Of a stretch of 64,000 nucleotides of DNA, positions 43,635 through 52,663 are shown one piece after another (the stretch's first letter is position 1; every line of letters starts with the position of its first letter). This DNA is from Pseudorhizobium pelagicum. GTDB lineage: Bacteria; Pseudomonadota; Alphaproteobacteria; Rhizobiales; Rhizobiaceae. A model generated the notes under the pieces. It saw only the letters and a list, made by a program, of their open reading frames with translations. It was not told where the DNA came from and searched no databases. The DNA lies in the NCBI GenBank assembly GCA_000722615.1, contig JOKI01000007.1, positions 52,778 to 116,777 of the forward strand. Reading direction: 5' to 3'. Both the position numbers and the translations under genes were made by a program.

Positions 43635-46634
43635 ATGGCACGGCAAGAAGCCAACGAGCAGTTCCTCATCACCTCCTTCCTCGACGGCGCGAATGCCTCC
43701 TATATCGAGCAGCTCTACGCCCGGTATGAGGACGATCCGAATTCCGTCGGACCGGAATGGCAGTCCTTCTTCAAGGCGCTTGCCGACAGTCCGGACGACG
43801 TGAAGAAGGCCGCCAAGGGTGCGTCTTGGCAGCGCAAGAACTGGCCGATCGATGCCGGGGGAGATCTCGTCTCGGCGCTCGACGGCAACTGGCCGGTCGT
43901 TGAAAAGGCGATCGAAACGAAGGTCAAGGCGAAGGCAGAGGCCGCCGCGGTTGCCACGGGAGCGACGGTCAACGAGGCCGACGTGCTGCAGGCGACGCGC
44001 GATTCCGTCCGCGCCATCATGATGATCCGCGCCTACCGCATGCGTGGCCACCTGCACGCCAAGCTCGATCCGCTCGGTCTTGCCATTCCGGTGGAGGACT
44101 ACAACGAACTGTCGCCCAGCGCCTACGGTTTCACCGAGGCCGACTACGACCGCAAGATCTTCATCGACAACGTGCTCGGGCTGGAGTTCGCGACGGTCCG
44201 CGAGATGCTCGACATCCTGGAGCGCACCTATTGCTCGACCATGGGCGTCGAGTTCATGCATATTTCCAACCCGGAAGAAAAAGCCTGGGTCCAGGAACGC
44301 ATCGAGGGCCCGCACAAGGGCGTGGAATTCACGCCGAACGGCAAGAAGGCCATCCTGCAGAAGCTTGTCGAGGCTGAAGGCTACGAGCAGTTCCTCGACG
44401 TGCGGTTCAAGGGCACGAAGCGCTTCGGTCTCGACGGCGGTGAATCGCTGATCCCGGCGCTCGAGCAGATCATCAAGCGCGGTGGCCAGGACGGCCTCGA
44501 GGAGATCGTTCTCGGCATGGCCCACCGTGGCCGCCTGAACGTGCTGACCAACGTGATGGGCAAGCCGCACCGCGCCGTGTTCCACGAGTTCAAGGGCGGC
44601 TCGTTCAAGCCGGACGATGTCGAAGGCTCAGGCGACGTCAAGTATCACCTCGGTGCTTCTTCCGACCGCGAGTTCGACGGCAACAAGGTTCATTTGTCGC
44701 TGACGGCCAACCCATCGCACCTCGAGATCGTCAATCCGGTCGTGATGGGCAAGGCGCGAGCCAAGCAGGACATGCTTGCCAAGACCGCCGACAAGGACGG
44801 CATCGTTCCGCTTGCCGAGCGCTCCAAGGTGCTGCCGCTGCTCCTGCACGGGGATGCGGCCTTCGCCGGCCAGGGTGTCGTGGCCGAAATCCTCGGCCTC
44901 TCCGGCCTGCGCGGCCATCGCGTCGCCGGCACGATGCACGTCATCATCAACAACCAGATCGGCTTCACCACCAATCCGGCCTTCTCCCGCTCGTCGCCGT
45001 ATCCGTCCGACGTGGCGAAGATGATCGAGGCGCCGATCTTCCACGTCAACGGCGACGACCCGGAAGCCGTGACCTACGCCGCCAAGATCGCCACCGAGTA
45101 CCGGATGAAGTTCCACAAGCCGGTCGTCCTGGACATCTTCTGCTATCGCCGCTTCGGCCACAACGAAGGCGACGAGCCGGCGTTCACGCAGCCGAAGATG
45201 TACAAGGTGATCCGCGGCCACAAGACGGTGGCGCAGATCTATGCAGACCGCCTGATTGCCGAAGGCCTGATCAGCGACGGCGAGTTCGAGAAGATGAAGG
45301 CGGACTGGCGTGCCCACCTCGAGCAGGAGTTCGAGGCAGGGCAGAGCTACAAGCCCAACAAGGCCGACTGGCTGGACGGCGTCTGGTCCGGGCTGCGTTC
45401 CGCCGACAATGCCGACGAGCAGCGCCGCGGCAAGACCGCCATGCCGATGAAGCAGCTGAAGGACATCGGTCGCAAGCTCTCGACCATTCCGGAGGGTTTC
45501 AACGCCCACCGGACGATCAAGCGCTTCATGGACAACCGCGCGCAGATGATCGAGACGGGCGAGGGTATCGACTGGGCGATGGCCGAGGCACTGGCCTTCG
45601 GTTCGCTGACGGTGGAAGGCACCAAGATCCGCCTCTCGGGCCAGGACGTCGAACGCGGCACGTTCTCCCAGCGGCACTCGGTTCTCTACGACCAGGAGAC
45701 GGAAGAGCGCTTCGTTCCGCTTGCCAACCTGTCGCCGACACAGGCCCGCTACGAGGTCATCAACTCGATGCTCTCCGAAGAGGCGGTGCTCGGCTTCGAA
45801 TATGGCTACTCGCTGGCCCGTCCGAATGCGCTGACGCTGTGGGAAGCCCAGTTCGGCGACTTCGCCAACGGCGCGCAGGTGGTCTTCGACCAGTTCATCT
45901 CGTCGGGCGAACGCAAATGGCTGCGCATGTCCGGCCTCGTCTGCCTGCTTCCGCATGGCTACGAAGGCCAGGGCCCCGAGCATTCCTCGGCACGCCTGGA
46001 GCGCTGGCTGCAGATGTGCGCCGAAGACAACATGCAGGTCGCCTACTGCACGACGCCGGCAAACTACTTCCATATCCTGCGCCGCCAGGTGAAGCGCGAT
46101 TTCCGCAAGCCGCTCATCCTGATGACGCCGAAGTCGCTGCTCCGCCACAAGCGCGCGACGTCGACGCTTGCGGAGATGGCTGGCGAAAGCTCCTTCCACC
46201 GCCTGCTGTGGGACGATGCGGAGGTCATCAAGGATGGCCCGATCAAGCTGCAGAAGGACGCCAAGATCCGTCGTGTCGTAATGTGTTCGGGCAAGGTCTA
46301 TTACGACCTCCTGGAAGAGCGCGAGAAGCGCGGCATCGACGACGTCTACCTGCTGCGCATCGAACAGCTCTATCCATTCCCGGCAAAGGCGCTGATCAAC
46401 GAGCTGTCGCGTTTCCGCAACGCGGAGATGGTCTGGTGCCAGGAAGAGCCCAAGAACATGGGCGGCTGGTCGTTCATCGATCCGTACCTCGAATGGGTTC
46501 TGGCCCATATCGACGCCAAGTACCAGCGCGTCCGCTACACCGGTCGCCCGGCAGCGGCCTCGCCGGCCACGGGCCTGATGTCCAAGCACCTGGCGCAGCT
46601 TGAAGCATTCCTTGAAGACGCGCTCGGCGGCTGA
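43635..46634 (+). CDS. sucA: 2-oxoglutarate dehydrogenase E1 component
   Basis: A 999-residue thiamine-diphosphate enzyme that decarboxylates 2-oxoglutarate and passes the succinyl group to lipoyl-SucB. The amino end ANEQFLITSFLDGANASYIEQLYARYEDDP is the E2-binding segment. The ThDP site spans HGDAAFAGQGVV and INNQIGFTT (about residues 405-440), and HRRFGHNEGDEP-like YRRFGHNEGDEP follows. ATG 43635 is supported by the conserved amino end, though the ribosome site is weak. Length is normal. Confidence 0.95.
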   Translation: MARQEANEQFLITSFLDGANASYIEQLYARYEDDPNSVGPEWQSFFKALADSPDDVKKAAKGASWQRKNWPIDAGGDLVSALDGNWPVVEKAIETKVKAKAEAAAVATGATVNEADVLQATRDSVRAIMMIRAYRMRGHLHAKLDPLGLAIPVEDYNELSPSAYGFTEADYDRKIFIDNVLGLEFATVREMLDILERTYCSTMGVEFMHISNPEEKAWVQERIEGPHKGVEFTPNGKKAILQKLVEAEGYEQFLDVRFKGTKRFGLDGGESLIPALEQIIKRGGQDGLEEIVLGMAHRGRLNVLTNVMGKPHRAVFHEFKGGSFKPDDVEGSGDVKYHLGASSDREFDGNKVHLSLTANPSHLEIVNPVVMGKARAKQDMLAKTADKDGIVPLAERSKVLPLLLHGDAAFAGQGVVAEILGLSGLRGHRVAGTMHVIINNQIGFTTNPAFSRSSPYPSDVAKMIEAPIFHVNGDDPEAVTYAAKIATEYRMKFHKPVVLDIFCYRRFGHNEGDEPAFTQPKMYKVIRGHKTVAQIYADRLIAEGLISDGEFEKMKADWRAHLEQEFEAGQSYKPNKADWLDGVWSGLRSADNADEQRRGKTAMPMKQLKDIGRKLSTIPEGFNAHRTIKRFMDNRAQMIETGEGIDWAMAEALAFGSLTVEGTKIRLSGQDVERGTFSQRHSVLYDQETEERFVPLANLSPTQARYEVINSMLSEEAVLGFEYGYSLARPNALTLWEAQFGDFANGAQVVFDQFISSGERKWLRMSGLVCLLPHGYEGQGPEHSSARLERWLQMCAEDNMQVAYCTTPANYFHILRRQVKRDFRKPLILMTPKSLLRHKRATSTLAEMAGESSFHRLLWDDAEVIKDGPIKLQKDAKIRRVVMCSGKVYYDLLEEREKRGIDDVYLLRIEQLYPFPAKALINELSRFRNAEMVWCQEEPKNMGGWSFIDPYLEWVLAHIDAKYQRVRYTGRPAAASPATGLMSKHLAQLEAFLEDALGG

Positions 46635-46692
46635 TCCTCAGCCGCCTCCGCGACACCCAATAACGGCATCCTAGAGAAAACGGAAACAGACC

Positions 46693-47940
46693 ATGGCCAC
46701 CGAAATCCGCGTCCCGACCCTCGGGGAATCCGTCAGCGAAGCCACCGTAGGCACCTGGTTCAAGAAAGTCGGCGACACCGTGAAGGCCGACGAACCACTC
46801 GTCGAACTTGAAACCGACAAGGTCACCGTCGAAGTTCCGGCGCCTGCGTCCGGCGTCCTGACCGAGATCGTCGCCCAGAACGGCGAGACCGTCGGTCTCG
46901 ACGCCCTTCTCGGACAGATTTCCGAAGGTGGCGCAGGGGCGGCTCCAGCCGCTCCCGCAAAGGCCGAAGAGCCGGCCAAGGCTTCCGAGCCTGCTCCGGC
47001 CAAGGCCGCCGAGCCGGCCCCGGCCGCCAAGGCTGCGCCTTCCGAGATGCCGGCGGCTCCGGCAGCTGCCAAGATGCTTTCGGAGAACAACCTTTCCGCG
47101 GAACAGGTCGACGGTTCGGGCAAGCGCGGCCAGGTCCTGAAGGGCGATGTCATCGCTGCCGTTGCCAAGGGCATTTCCGCACCGGCGGCCCAGGCGGAGG
47201 CTCCCAAGGCTGCACGGGCACCGTCGAGCACGGACGATGCGTCCCGCGAAGAGCGCGTGAAGATGACGCGCCTGCGCCAGACCATCGCGCGGCGCCTGAA
47301 GGACGCCCAGAATTCGGCTGCCATGCTGACCACCTACAACGAGGTGGACATGAAGGCGGTCATGGATCTGCGCAACCGCTACAAGGACGTGTTTGAGAAG
47401 AAGCACGGCGTGAAGCTCGGCTTCATGGGCTTCTTCACCAAGGCCGTGACCCACGCACTGAAGGAACTGCCGGCGGTCAACGCCGAAATCGACGGTACCG
47501 ACATCATCTACAAGAACTACTGCCACGTCGGCGTCGCGGTCGGCACGGACAAGGGTCTCGTCGTTCCTGTGGTGCGCGACGCTGACCAGATGTCGATTGC
47601 CGAAATCGAGAAGGAAATCGGTCGTCTTGGCCGGGCAGCGCGCGACGGCCAGCTCAGCATGGCCGACATGCAGGGCGGCACGTTCACCATCTCGAACGGC
47701 GGCGTCTACGGTTCGCTGATGTCCTCGCCGATCCTCAACGCGCCGCAGTCGGGTATTCTCGGCATGCACAAGATCCAGGAGCGCCCGGTCGCCATCGGCG
47801 GCCAGGTCGTCATCCGTCCGATGATGTATCTGGCACTGTCCTATGACCACCGGATCGTCGACGGCAAGGAAGCCGTCACCTTCCTGGTGCGGGTCAAGGA
47901 AAGCCTGGAAGATCCGGAACGTCTCGTTCTCGACCTCTAA
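46693..47940 (+). CDS. sucB: Dihydrolipoyllysine succinyltransferase (2-OGDH E2)
   Basis: A 415-residue E2 with three parts. A single lipoyl domain has K43 in [11 protein letters not shown]. After an Ala/Pro/Lys linker comes a peripheral-subunit-binding domain (about 115-150), then the catalytic acetyltransferase domain. The active-site H386 and D390 are in [17 protein letters not shown]. It forms the core of the 2-oxoglutarate dehydrogenase complex. It starts 58 bases after sucA and is followed after 15 bases by the MAPEG gene. Confidence 0.96.
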   Translation: MATEIRVPTLGESVSEATVGTWFKKVGDTVKADEPLVELETDKVTVEVPAPASGVLTEIVAQNGETVGLDALLGQISEGGAGAAPAAPAKAEEPAKASEPAPAKAAEPAPAAKAAPSEMPAAPAAAKMLSENNLSAEQVDGSGKRGQVLKGDVIAAVAKGISAPAAQAEAPKAARAPSSTDDASREERVKMTRLRQTIARRLKDAQNSAAMLTTYNEVDMKAVMDLRNRYKDVFEKKHGVKLGFMGFFTKAVTHALKELPAVNAEIDGTDIIYKNYCHVGVAVGTDKGLVVPVVRDADQMSIAEIEKEIGRLGRAARDGQLSMADMQGGTFTISNGGVYGSLMSSPILNAPQSGILGMHKIQERPVAIGGQVVIRPMMYLALSYDHRIVDGKEAVTFLVRVKESLEDPERLVLDL

Positions 47941-47955
47941 GCAAGGAAAAGCGGC

Positions 47956-48369
47956 ATGGACATCGCTTCGGCAGATGCCACGTATCTCCTGACGCTGCTT
48001 ACCCTCAGCGTTGTTCTGCTGCTCGTCCACATCGGGCTGCAGGGAATGCTGGCGACCAAGGAACTGGGGTCCGCATGGAACGCTGGACCTCGTGACGAAG
48101 GCAGGGCGCCGAAGGGTGCGCTGGCCGGCCGGGCGGAGCGGGCTTCCCTGAACTATCGGGAAACCTATCCGGCCTTTGTCGGGCTCCTGCTCGCACTGTC
48201 CTTCACGGGTGACGCGTCGGGGTTCGGGCTGGTCGGCGGTTCCGTGTGGCTGGTGGCGAGGATCTTCTATGTTCCGCTCTACCTTGCCGGAATACCCTAC
48301 ATCCGCTCACTCGTCTGGCTTGTCAGCATCCTTGGGCTGCTGATGATGATGTTTGCCCTGTTCGCCTGA
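47956..48369 (+). CDS. MAPEG-family membrane protein
   Basis: A 137-residue protein with four membrane helices. The loop ALAGRAERASLNYRETYPAFVGLLL carries the conserved RAERA-N-E motif that binds glutathione in MAPEG enzymes. The family includes glutathione transferases and leukotriene synthases, but most bacterial members are unstudied. It lies between sucB and lpd with 15 and 33 bases of spacing and a good AAGGAAA site, so it is expressed with the dehydrogenase complex. A link to redox or thiol chemistry is inference. Confidence 0.82.
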   Translation: MDIASADATYLLTLLTLSVVLLLVHIGLQGMLATKELGSAWNAGPRDEGRAPKGALAGRAERASLNYRETYPAFVGLLLALSFTGDASGFGLVGGSVWLVARIFYVPLYLAGIPYIRSLVWLVSILGLLMMMFALFA

Positions 48370-48402
48370 CCGACGCGGCGTTTCACTAAAAAGGAATCTG
48401 AA

Positions 48403-49809
48403 ATGGCATATGATCTCGTCGTCATCGGAAGCGGCCCCGGCGGATATGTCTGCGCCGTCAAGGCTGCACAGCTCGGGCTCAAGGTCGCGGTCGTCGAGAA
48501 GCGTTCGACCTACGGCGGCACCTGCCTGAATATCGGCTGCATCCCCTCCAAGGCGCTGCTGCACGCCTCCGAGATGTTCAGCCATGCGGCACATGGGATG
48601 GGCGATCTGGGCATCGAGGTCCCGGCGCCGAAGCTCAACCTCGAAAAGATGATGGCGCACAAGGATGCGACCGTGAAGTCCAACGTCGAGGGCGTGTCCT
48701 TCCTGTTCAAGAAGAACAAGATCGACGGCTTCCAGGGCACCGGCAAGATCGTCTCGGCCGGAAAGGTCTCGGTGACGGGCGAGGATGGCAAGGCACAGGA
48801 ACTCGAGACGAAGAACATCGTCATCGCCACGGGTTCGGACATCGCCGGCATCCCGGGCGTCAACGTCGACATCGACGAGAAGGTGATCGTTTCCTCCACC
48901 GGCGGCATCGCGCTCGACAAGGTACCGGAGCACATGATCGTCGTGGGCGGCGGTGTCATCGGCCTCGAGCTCGGCTCGGTCTGGATGCGCCTCGGCGCCA
49001 AGGTGACCGTCATCGAATATCTCGACACCATCCTTGGCGGCATGGACGGCGATGTGTCCAAGCAGTTCCAGCGGATGCTGGCAAAGCAGGGCATGGCCTT
49101 CAACCTCGGCGCCAAGGTGACCGCTGTGGAGAAGACTGGCACCGGTGCCAAGGTGACCTTCGAAGCCGTCAAGGGCGGCGAGGCGCAGACACTGGATGCG
49201 GATGTCGTGCTCGTGTCCACCGGCCGCAAGCCGTTTACTGCAGGACTTGGTCTGGAAGAGGCAGGCGTCGCGCTCGACAACCGTGGCCGCATCGAGATCG
49301 ACGGACACTACAAGACGAATGTCGACGGCATCTATGCGATCGGCGACGTGGTGAAGGGTCCGATGCTGGCGCACAAGGCGGAAGACGAGGGTGTGGCGCT
49401 TGCCGAAATCCTCGCCGGACAGCACGGCCATGTTAACTATGACGTCATTCCGAGCGTCGTCTATACCCAGCCGGAAGTTGCCTCCGTCGGCAAGACGGAA
49501 GAAGAGCTGAAGGCCGCCGGCGTTGCATATAAGGTCGGGAAATTCCCGTTCACCGCCAATGGACGCGCACGCGCCATGCTGGCGACGGAGGGCTTCGTGA
49601 AGATCCTCGCCGACAAGGAAACCGACCGGGTTCTGGGTGGCCACATCGTTGCGCTCGGTGCGGGCGAGATGATCCACGAGATCGCCGTGTTGATGGAGTT
49701 CGGTGGCTCCTCGGAAGACCTCGGTCGCACCTGCCATGCGCATCCGACGATGTCGGAAGCCGTGAAGGAGGCAGCTCTGGGCACCTTCTTCAAGCCGATC
49801 CACATGTAA
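48403..49809 (+). CDS. lpd: Dihydrolipoyl dehydrogenase (E3)
   Basis: A 468-residue flavoprotein that reoxidises dihydrolipoamide of the 2-oxoglutarate (and possibly other) dehydrogenase complexes with NAD. The FAD loop GSGPGG starts at residue 9, the redox cysteines are C41 and C46 in GGTCLNIGCIPSK, the NAD loop is VVGGGVIGLELG, and H447 with E452 of HAHPTMSE form the base pair. It is the last gene of the operon, followed by a hairpin. Confidence 0.96.
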   Translation: MAYDLVVIGSGPGGYVCAVKAAQLGLKVAVVEKRSTYGGTCLNIGCIPSKALLHASEMFSHAAHGMGDLGIEVPAPKLNLEKMMAHKDATVKSNVEGVSFLFKKNKIDGFQGTGKIVSAGKVSVTGEDGKAQELETKNIVIATGSDIAGIPGVNVDIDEKVIVSSTGGIALDKVPEHMIVVGGGVIGLELGSVWMRLGAKVTVIEYLDTILGGMDGDVSKQFQRMLAKQGMAFNLGAKVTAVEKTGTGAKVTFEAVKGGEAQTLDADVVLVSTGRKPFTAGLGLEEAGVALDNRGRIEIDGHYKTNVDGIYAIGDVVKGPMLAHKAEDEGVALAEILAGQHGHVNYDVIPSVVYTQPEVASVGKTEEELKAAGVAYKVGKFPFTANGRARAMLATEGFVKILADKETDRVLGGHIVALGAGEMIHEIAVLMEFGGSSEDLGRTCHAHPTMSEAVKEAALGTFFKPIHM

Positions 49810-49848
49810 AAACGCAAGTCCAGGATTACATCTTCTTCATCTTCGAGT

Positions 49849-49877
49849 CCGCAGCTTGTCTAACGAGCTGCGGCCTT
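49849..49877 (+). terminator. Terminator after lpd
   Basis: CCGCAGCT (49849-49856) pairs with AGCTGCGG (49866-49873) over a nine-base loop, then CCTTT. It lies 39 bases after the lpd stop and before the cytochrome b gene. Confidence 0.75.
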
Positions 49878-49926
49878 TATCGTCTGGAAGCAATTGCCGC
49901 TCAATGATTTGACGAAAGGCAAGTAA

Positions 49927-50424
49927 ATGGCTTCCGAGACTGTTTCCTATTCTGTGTCCCAGCGCATCCTTCACTGGCTGGTCGTCGCTCTCGTCTTCTT
50001 CAATCTGCTGCTTCCGGAGGGAATGGAGGATTGGAACCGGGCGTTCAGCCAGACCGGCACGGCGACGGCCGAGCAGGTGGCAAGCGCCAATCTCCACGCC
50101 TATGCCGGGATCGCGATCCTGATCCTGACGCTCTGTCGGATCGGTCTGAGGCTGACGATGAAGGCGCCGGCCCTGCCGACAGAAGAGCCGCCGCTCTTTC
50201 GTCTGGCGGCGAAGGTCACGCATGGTGCCCTCTATGTCCTGACCATCGCCCTGCCGTTCAGCGGCATGGCTGCGTATTACTTCGGCATCGAACAGGCGGG
50301 CGAGGTCCACGGCGGGCCGTTGAAGCTGCTTCTCTGGCTGGTCATCGCGGCCCACGTGCTGGGCGTCCTGGTGCACCAGTTCTACTGGAAGACCAATATA
50401 CTGCGGCGGATGACGGTCGGCTGA
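49927..50424 (+). CDS. Cytochrome b561-family protein
   Basis: A 165-residue membrane protein with four helices and histidines at the expected ligand positions: H16 (RILHWLV), H57 (NLHAYAG), H99 (VTHGALYV), H143 and H150 (AAHVLGVLVHQFYW). This is the bacterial CybB-like b561 family that passes electrons between ubiquinone and periplasmic acceptors such as superoxide. The partner is not known here. A single gene, convergent with the TraB/GumN gene six bases away. Confidence 0.85.
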   Translation: MASETVSYSVSQRILHWLVVALVFFNLLLPEGMEDWNRAFSQTGTATAEQVASANLHAYAGIAILILTLCRIGLRLTMKAPALPTEEPPLFRLAAKVTHGALYVLTIALPFSGMAAYYFGIEQAGEVHGGPLKLLLWLVIAAHVLGVLVHQFYWKTNILRRMTVG

Positions 50425-50430
50425 GGCCGG

Positions 50431-51513
50431 CTATGGAACGGCGGTTACCGTAAAGCCCTGGCTGCGGAGCAGGGCCACCAGCCCTTCGTCGCCCGGCAGA
50501 TGCAGGGCGCCGACGGCCATGAACACGCCGCCTTCGGCCAGCATCGGAGCTGCCCGCTCGGCCATGCGCTTGTTGCGATCGGAAACGACGGCACTCTCGA
50601 ATGCCGCATAGGCGCTTTCGTCGTCACCCGACTCGGTTGGGGTGAGCGCCTTCAGCGCCGGGATCGTCAGGCCTGTTTCGCCCGCGAGATAGAGTTGCGT
50701 CATGGTTTCGACGACGTCGTCCATCCGGTCGCCCAGCCTGACGGTCTCCACCAGTGCCTCGAGATGGAACTCGATCGGCATCTTCGCCATAGCCTCCAAC
50801 TGCTCCTGAAGCGTCTCAAGCCCCTTCACCGGCTTCCCGGCGGCAGCCGCATCGAGCGCGATCTTCTTGTCGAGGAAGACGGCATTCTCGGCCTTGCGCG
50901 CCGTTTCGCAGGCGGAGCTGGCGACGAAGGCCGCCAGCATCCAGGGCTTCATCCGCGAGACGGCGGAGAGCGAAAGGCCGCGGCTTTTCAGGCCCGCCTC
51001 CAGAATGGCGAGATCATCGGCTGCCAGCAGGGTCTCGATCGACCGGCCATCGGTGAACATGGTAAGCTCCGGCTTGCCCAGAATGGCAGCCATCGCCCTC
51101 TTCTCGTCCAGGATTTCGTCCGATTCGATGACGATCATCCGGGCGCCGGCATGGGCTTCTGCCGCGCCGGCCGGCATCTTGAGGACGCGTGGATCGGTAA
51201 CATGCATGGTGCCGAGCAGGTATGATGGCTCGGTACCGGCGCGCTGGATCTTCCAGAACAGGCCCTGACCGTTGACGATCTGCCGGCCTTCGTCGAGCAC
51301 TTCGGCGTAGCGTTCGGGATCGTCCTTCTGAAGCGTATCGAGAAGGTTTTCGCCCCGGCACTCGGCGTCTGCCCGGGCGGGCGAAAGCGTGCCCAGCACC
51401 ATCATGAGAGAAGCCAGCAGAAGGAGATGGAGCCCGGCCATCAGCCACAGCGAGAGCGACGGCAGCCAGCGTGGCAGGCTGCGGGAGATACGGGAAGAGC
51501 CGGGGTTCATCAT
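50431..51513 (-). CDS. TraB/GumN-family protein
   Basis: A 360-residue exported or membrane-anchored protein with a hydrophobic segment at about residues 19-48 ending ARADA. The Tiki/TraB-fold signatures are LLGTMHVTD (GTMH at 101-104), the paired acidic IVIESDE, and the closing GALHLPGDEGLV with H338. Some members of the clan are metalloproteases; activity in GumN-like bacterial proteins is not proven. Start ATG 51513 (51510 is adjacent). A TTAA-N7-TTAA site lies about 66 bases upstream. Confidence 0.82.
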   Translation of the reverse strand: MMNPGSSRISRSLPRWLPSLSLWLMAGLHLLLLASLMMVLGTLSPARADAECRGENLLDTLQKDDPERYAEVLDEGRQIVNGQGLFWKIQRAGTEPSYLLGTMHVTDPRVLKMPAGAAEAHAGARMIVIESDEILDEKRAMAAILGKPELTMFTDGRSIETLLAADDLAILEAGLKSRGLSLSAVSRMKPWMLAAFVASSACETARKAENAVFLDKKIALDAAAAGKPVKGLETLQEQLEAMAKMPIEFHLEALVETVRLGDRMDDVVETMTQLYLAGETGLTIPALKALTPTESGDDESAYAAFESAVVSDRNKRMAERAAPMLAEGGVFMAVGALHLPGDEGLVALLRSQGFTVTAVP

Positions 51514-51576
51514 GTCATCCGTCCGAAATTTCCGCGGACCCTAATTGCGTCGGCTCCACAACAGATTAACGCACAT

Positions 51577-51595
51577 GCTTAAGACCTTCTTAAGC
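51577..51595 (-). promoter_or_regulatory. TTAA-N7-TTAA site within a 7-bp hairpin, xerC end / TraB-GumN promoter
   Basis: GCTTAAG (51577-51583) and CTTAAGC (51589-51595) form a perfect stem with a five-base loop. The same bases contain TTAA (51579-51582), seven bases, TTAA (51590-51593), a CtrA-type spacing. It overlaps the xerC stop codon and sits upstream of the TraB/GumN gene. It may be an mRNA 3' hairpin, a CtrA box, or both. Confidence 0.4.
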
Positions 51596-52525
51596 CCGCG
51601 GGTGGGCACGATCGTAGACATCGAGCAGCCGGGCGCTGTCGACGCCCGTGTAGATCTGCGTCGTGGAAAGGCTGGCATGGCCGAGAAGCTCCTGGATCGT
51701 TCGCAGGTCGCCGCCGCCCGCCAGCAGATGGGTGGCAAAGGAATGGCGCAGGGCATGCGGCGTGGCGGTCTCCGGCAGACCGAAGGCGCCACGCAGCTTC
51801 TGCATGCCCCGCTGGATGATGGCCGGCTGCAGCGGGCCACCCCGCGCGCCGCGGAAGAGAGCGGCATCCGGAGCCAGAACGTAGGGGCACAGGGTCCTGT
51901 AGGTCTCCACAGCCTCGATGACGAGGGGCAGCAGAGGTACGATGCGGGTCTTGCCGCCCTTGCCGGTGACCCGCAGCACCGTATCTCGCGGTTGAACATC
52001 CGTGGGGCGAAGGCCCAGCGCTTCCGAGATACGCAGGCCGCAGCCGTAGAGAAGCGTCAGGACCGCGGCATCCCGGGCGGCGATCCAGGGTTCGTCGTGG
52101 AGCTGCGTCTCTGCCGCGACCACCGCGATTGCCTGGCGATCGGTCAGAGGCTTTGGCAGGGATTTCGGCTGCTTTGGCGCCCGAATGGCACCGGCGGCTG
52201 CCGCGTTCACCAGACCCTGGCGCTCCAGGTAGCGCAGAAAAGATCGCAAACCGGCCAGATGGCGTCCGAGCGAGCGGGCGCCCGCACCCTGGCGTCGGCG
52301 AAACGCCAGAAAGGCCCGCAAATCTCCCGTCCGCAGCGTATGAATGTCGGCGATACGGGCCGGGCCACCCAGGTGCCCGGTCAGGAACGACAGGAATTGC
52401 CGGCTGTCCCGCTCGTAGGCGTCCAGGGTATTGGCGGACAGCCGGCGTTCGTCGCGGAGGCTTTCCAGCCACTCCCGGCGTTTGTCGAGCAGGTCCGGTG
52501 CGGCGATCGTCAGCAGTTCGTTCAA
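51590..52525 (-). CDS. xerC: Tyrosine recombinase XerC
   Basis: A 311-residue site-specific recombinase that, with XerD, resolves chromosome dimers at dif. All catalytic residues are present: R165 (CGLRISEAL), K192 (GKGGKTR), H257 and R260 (PHALRHSFATHLL), H283 (LGHASLSTTQ) and the nucleophile Y292. The place beside priA and lpd is the usual position of rhizobial xerC, so this is the housekeeping enzyme and not a mobile-element integrase. It starts with TTG at 52525. It is divergent from the acyltransferase gene. Confidence 0.88.
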   Translation of the reverse strand: MNELLTIAAPDLLDKRREWLESLRDERRLSANTLDAYERDSRQFLSFLTGHLGGPARIADIHTLRTGDLRAFLAFRRRQGAGARSLGRHLAGLRSFLRYLERQGLVNAAAAGAIRAPKQPKSLPKPLTDRQAIAVVAAETQLHDEPWIAARDAAVLTLLYGCGLRISEALGLRPTDVQPRDTVLRVTGKGGKTRIVPLLPLVIEAVETYRTLCPYVLAPDAALFRGARGGPLQPAIIQRGMQKLRGAFGLPETATPHALRHSFATHLLAGGGDLRTIQELLGHASLSTTQIYTGVDSARLLDVYDRAHPRA

Positions 52526-52663
52526 TGTCGCGCCTATTGATTTGCTCGGTTATCCGACACAGATTGCAGGGGGCGGCGTTACAATTTGCTAAAGATGCAA
52601 CGTTGTCATTGTTCGATCATACGGGACTGCGATATAGCCCCTATCCTGTCTGCAGGAGTTTGT

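Noticed and set aside
44628..46589. A 653-codon open frame antisense to sucA, and similar long antisense frames over sucCD (41081-43459), atpA (56433-58727), atpD (59484-61142), lpd (48307-49803), the M3 peptidase gene (16872-18488), the ABC permease (5660-7093, plus strand) and the HemY-like gene (26025-27725, plus strand)
   Set aside because: All mirror well-conserved genes on the other strand, are rich in Arg/His/Gly/Asp as expected from G+C-rich codon shadows, and show no family signature.
51590..52525. Tyrosine recombinase as the integrase of a genomic island
   Set aside because: It is full-length XerC next to priA and an acyltransferase gene, with no att repeats, tRNA or change of gene content around it.
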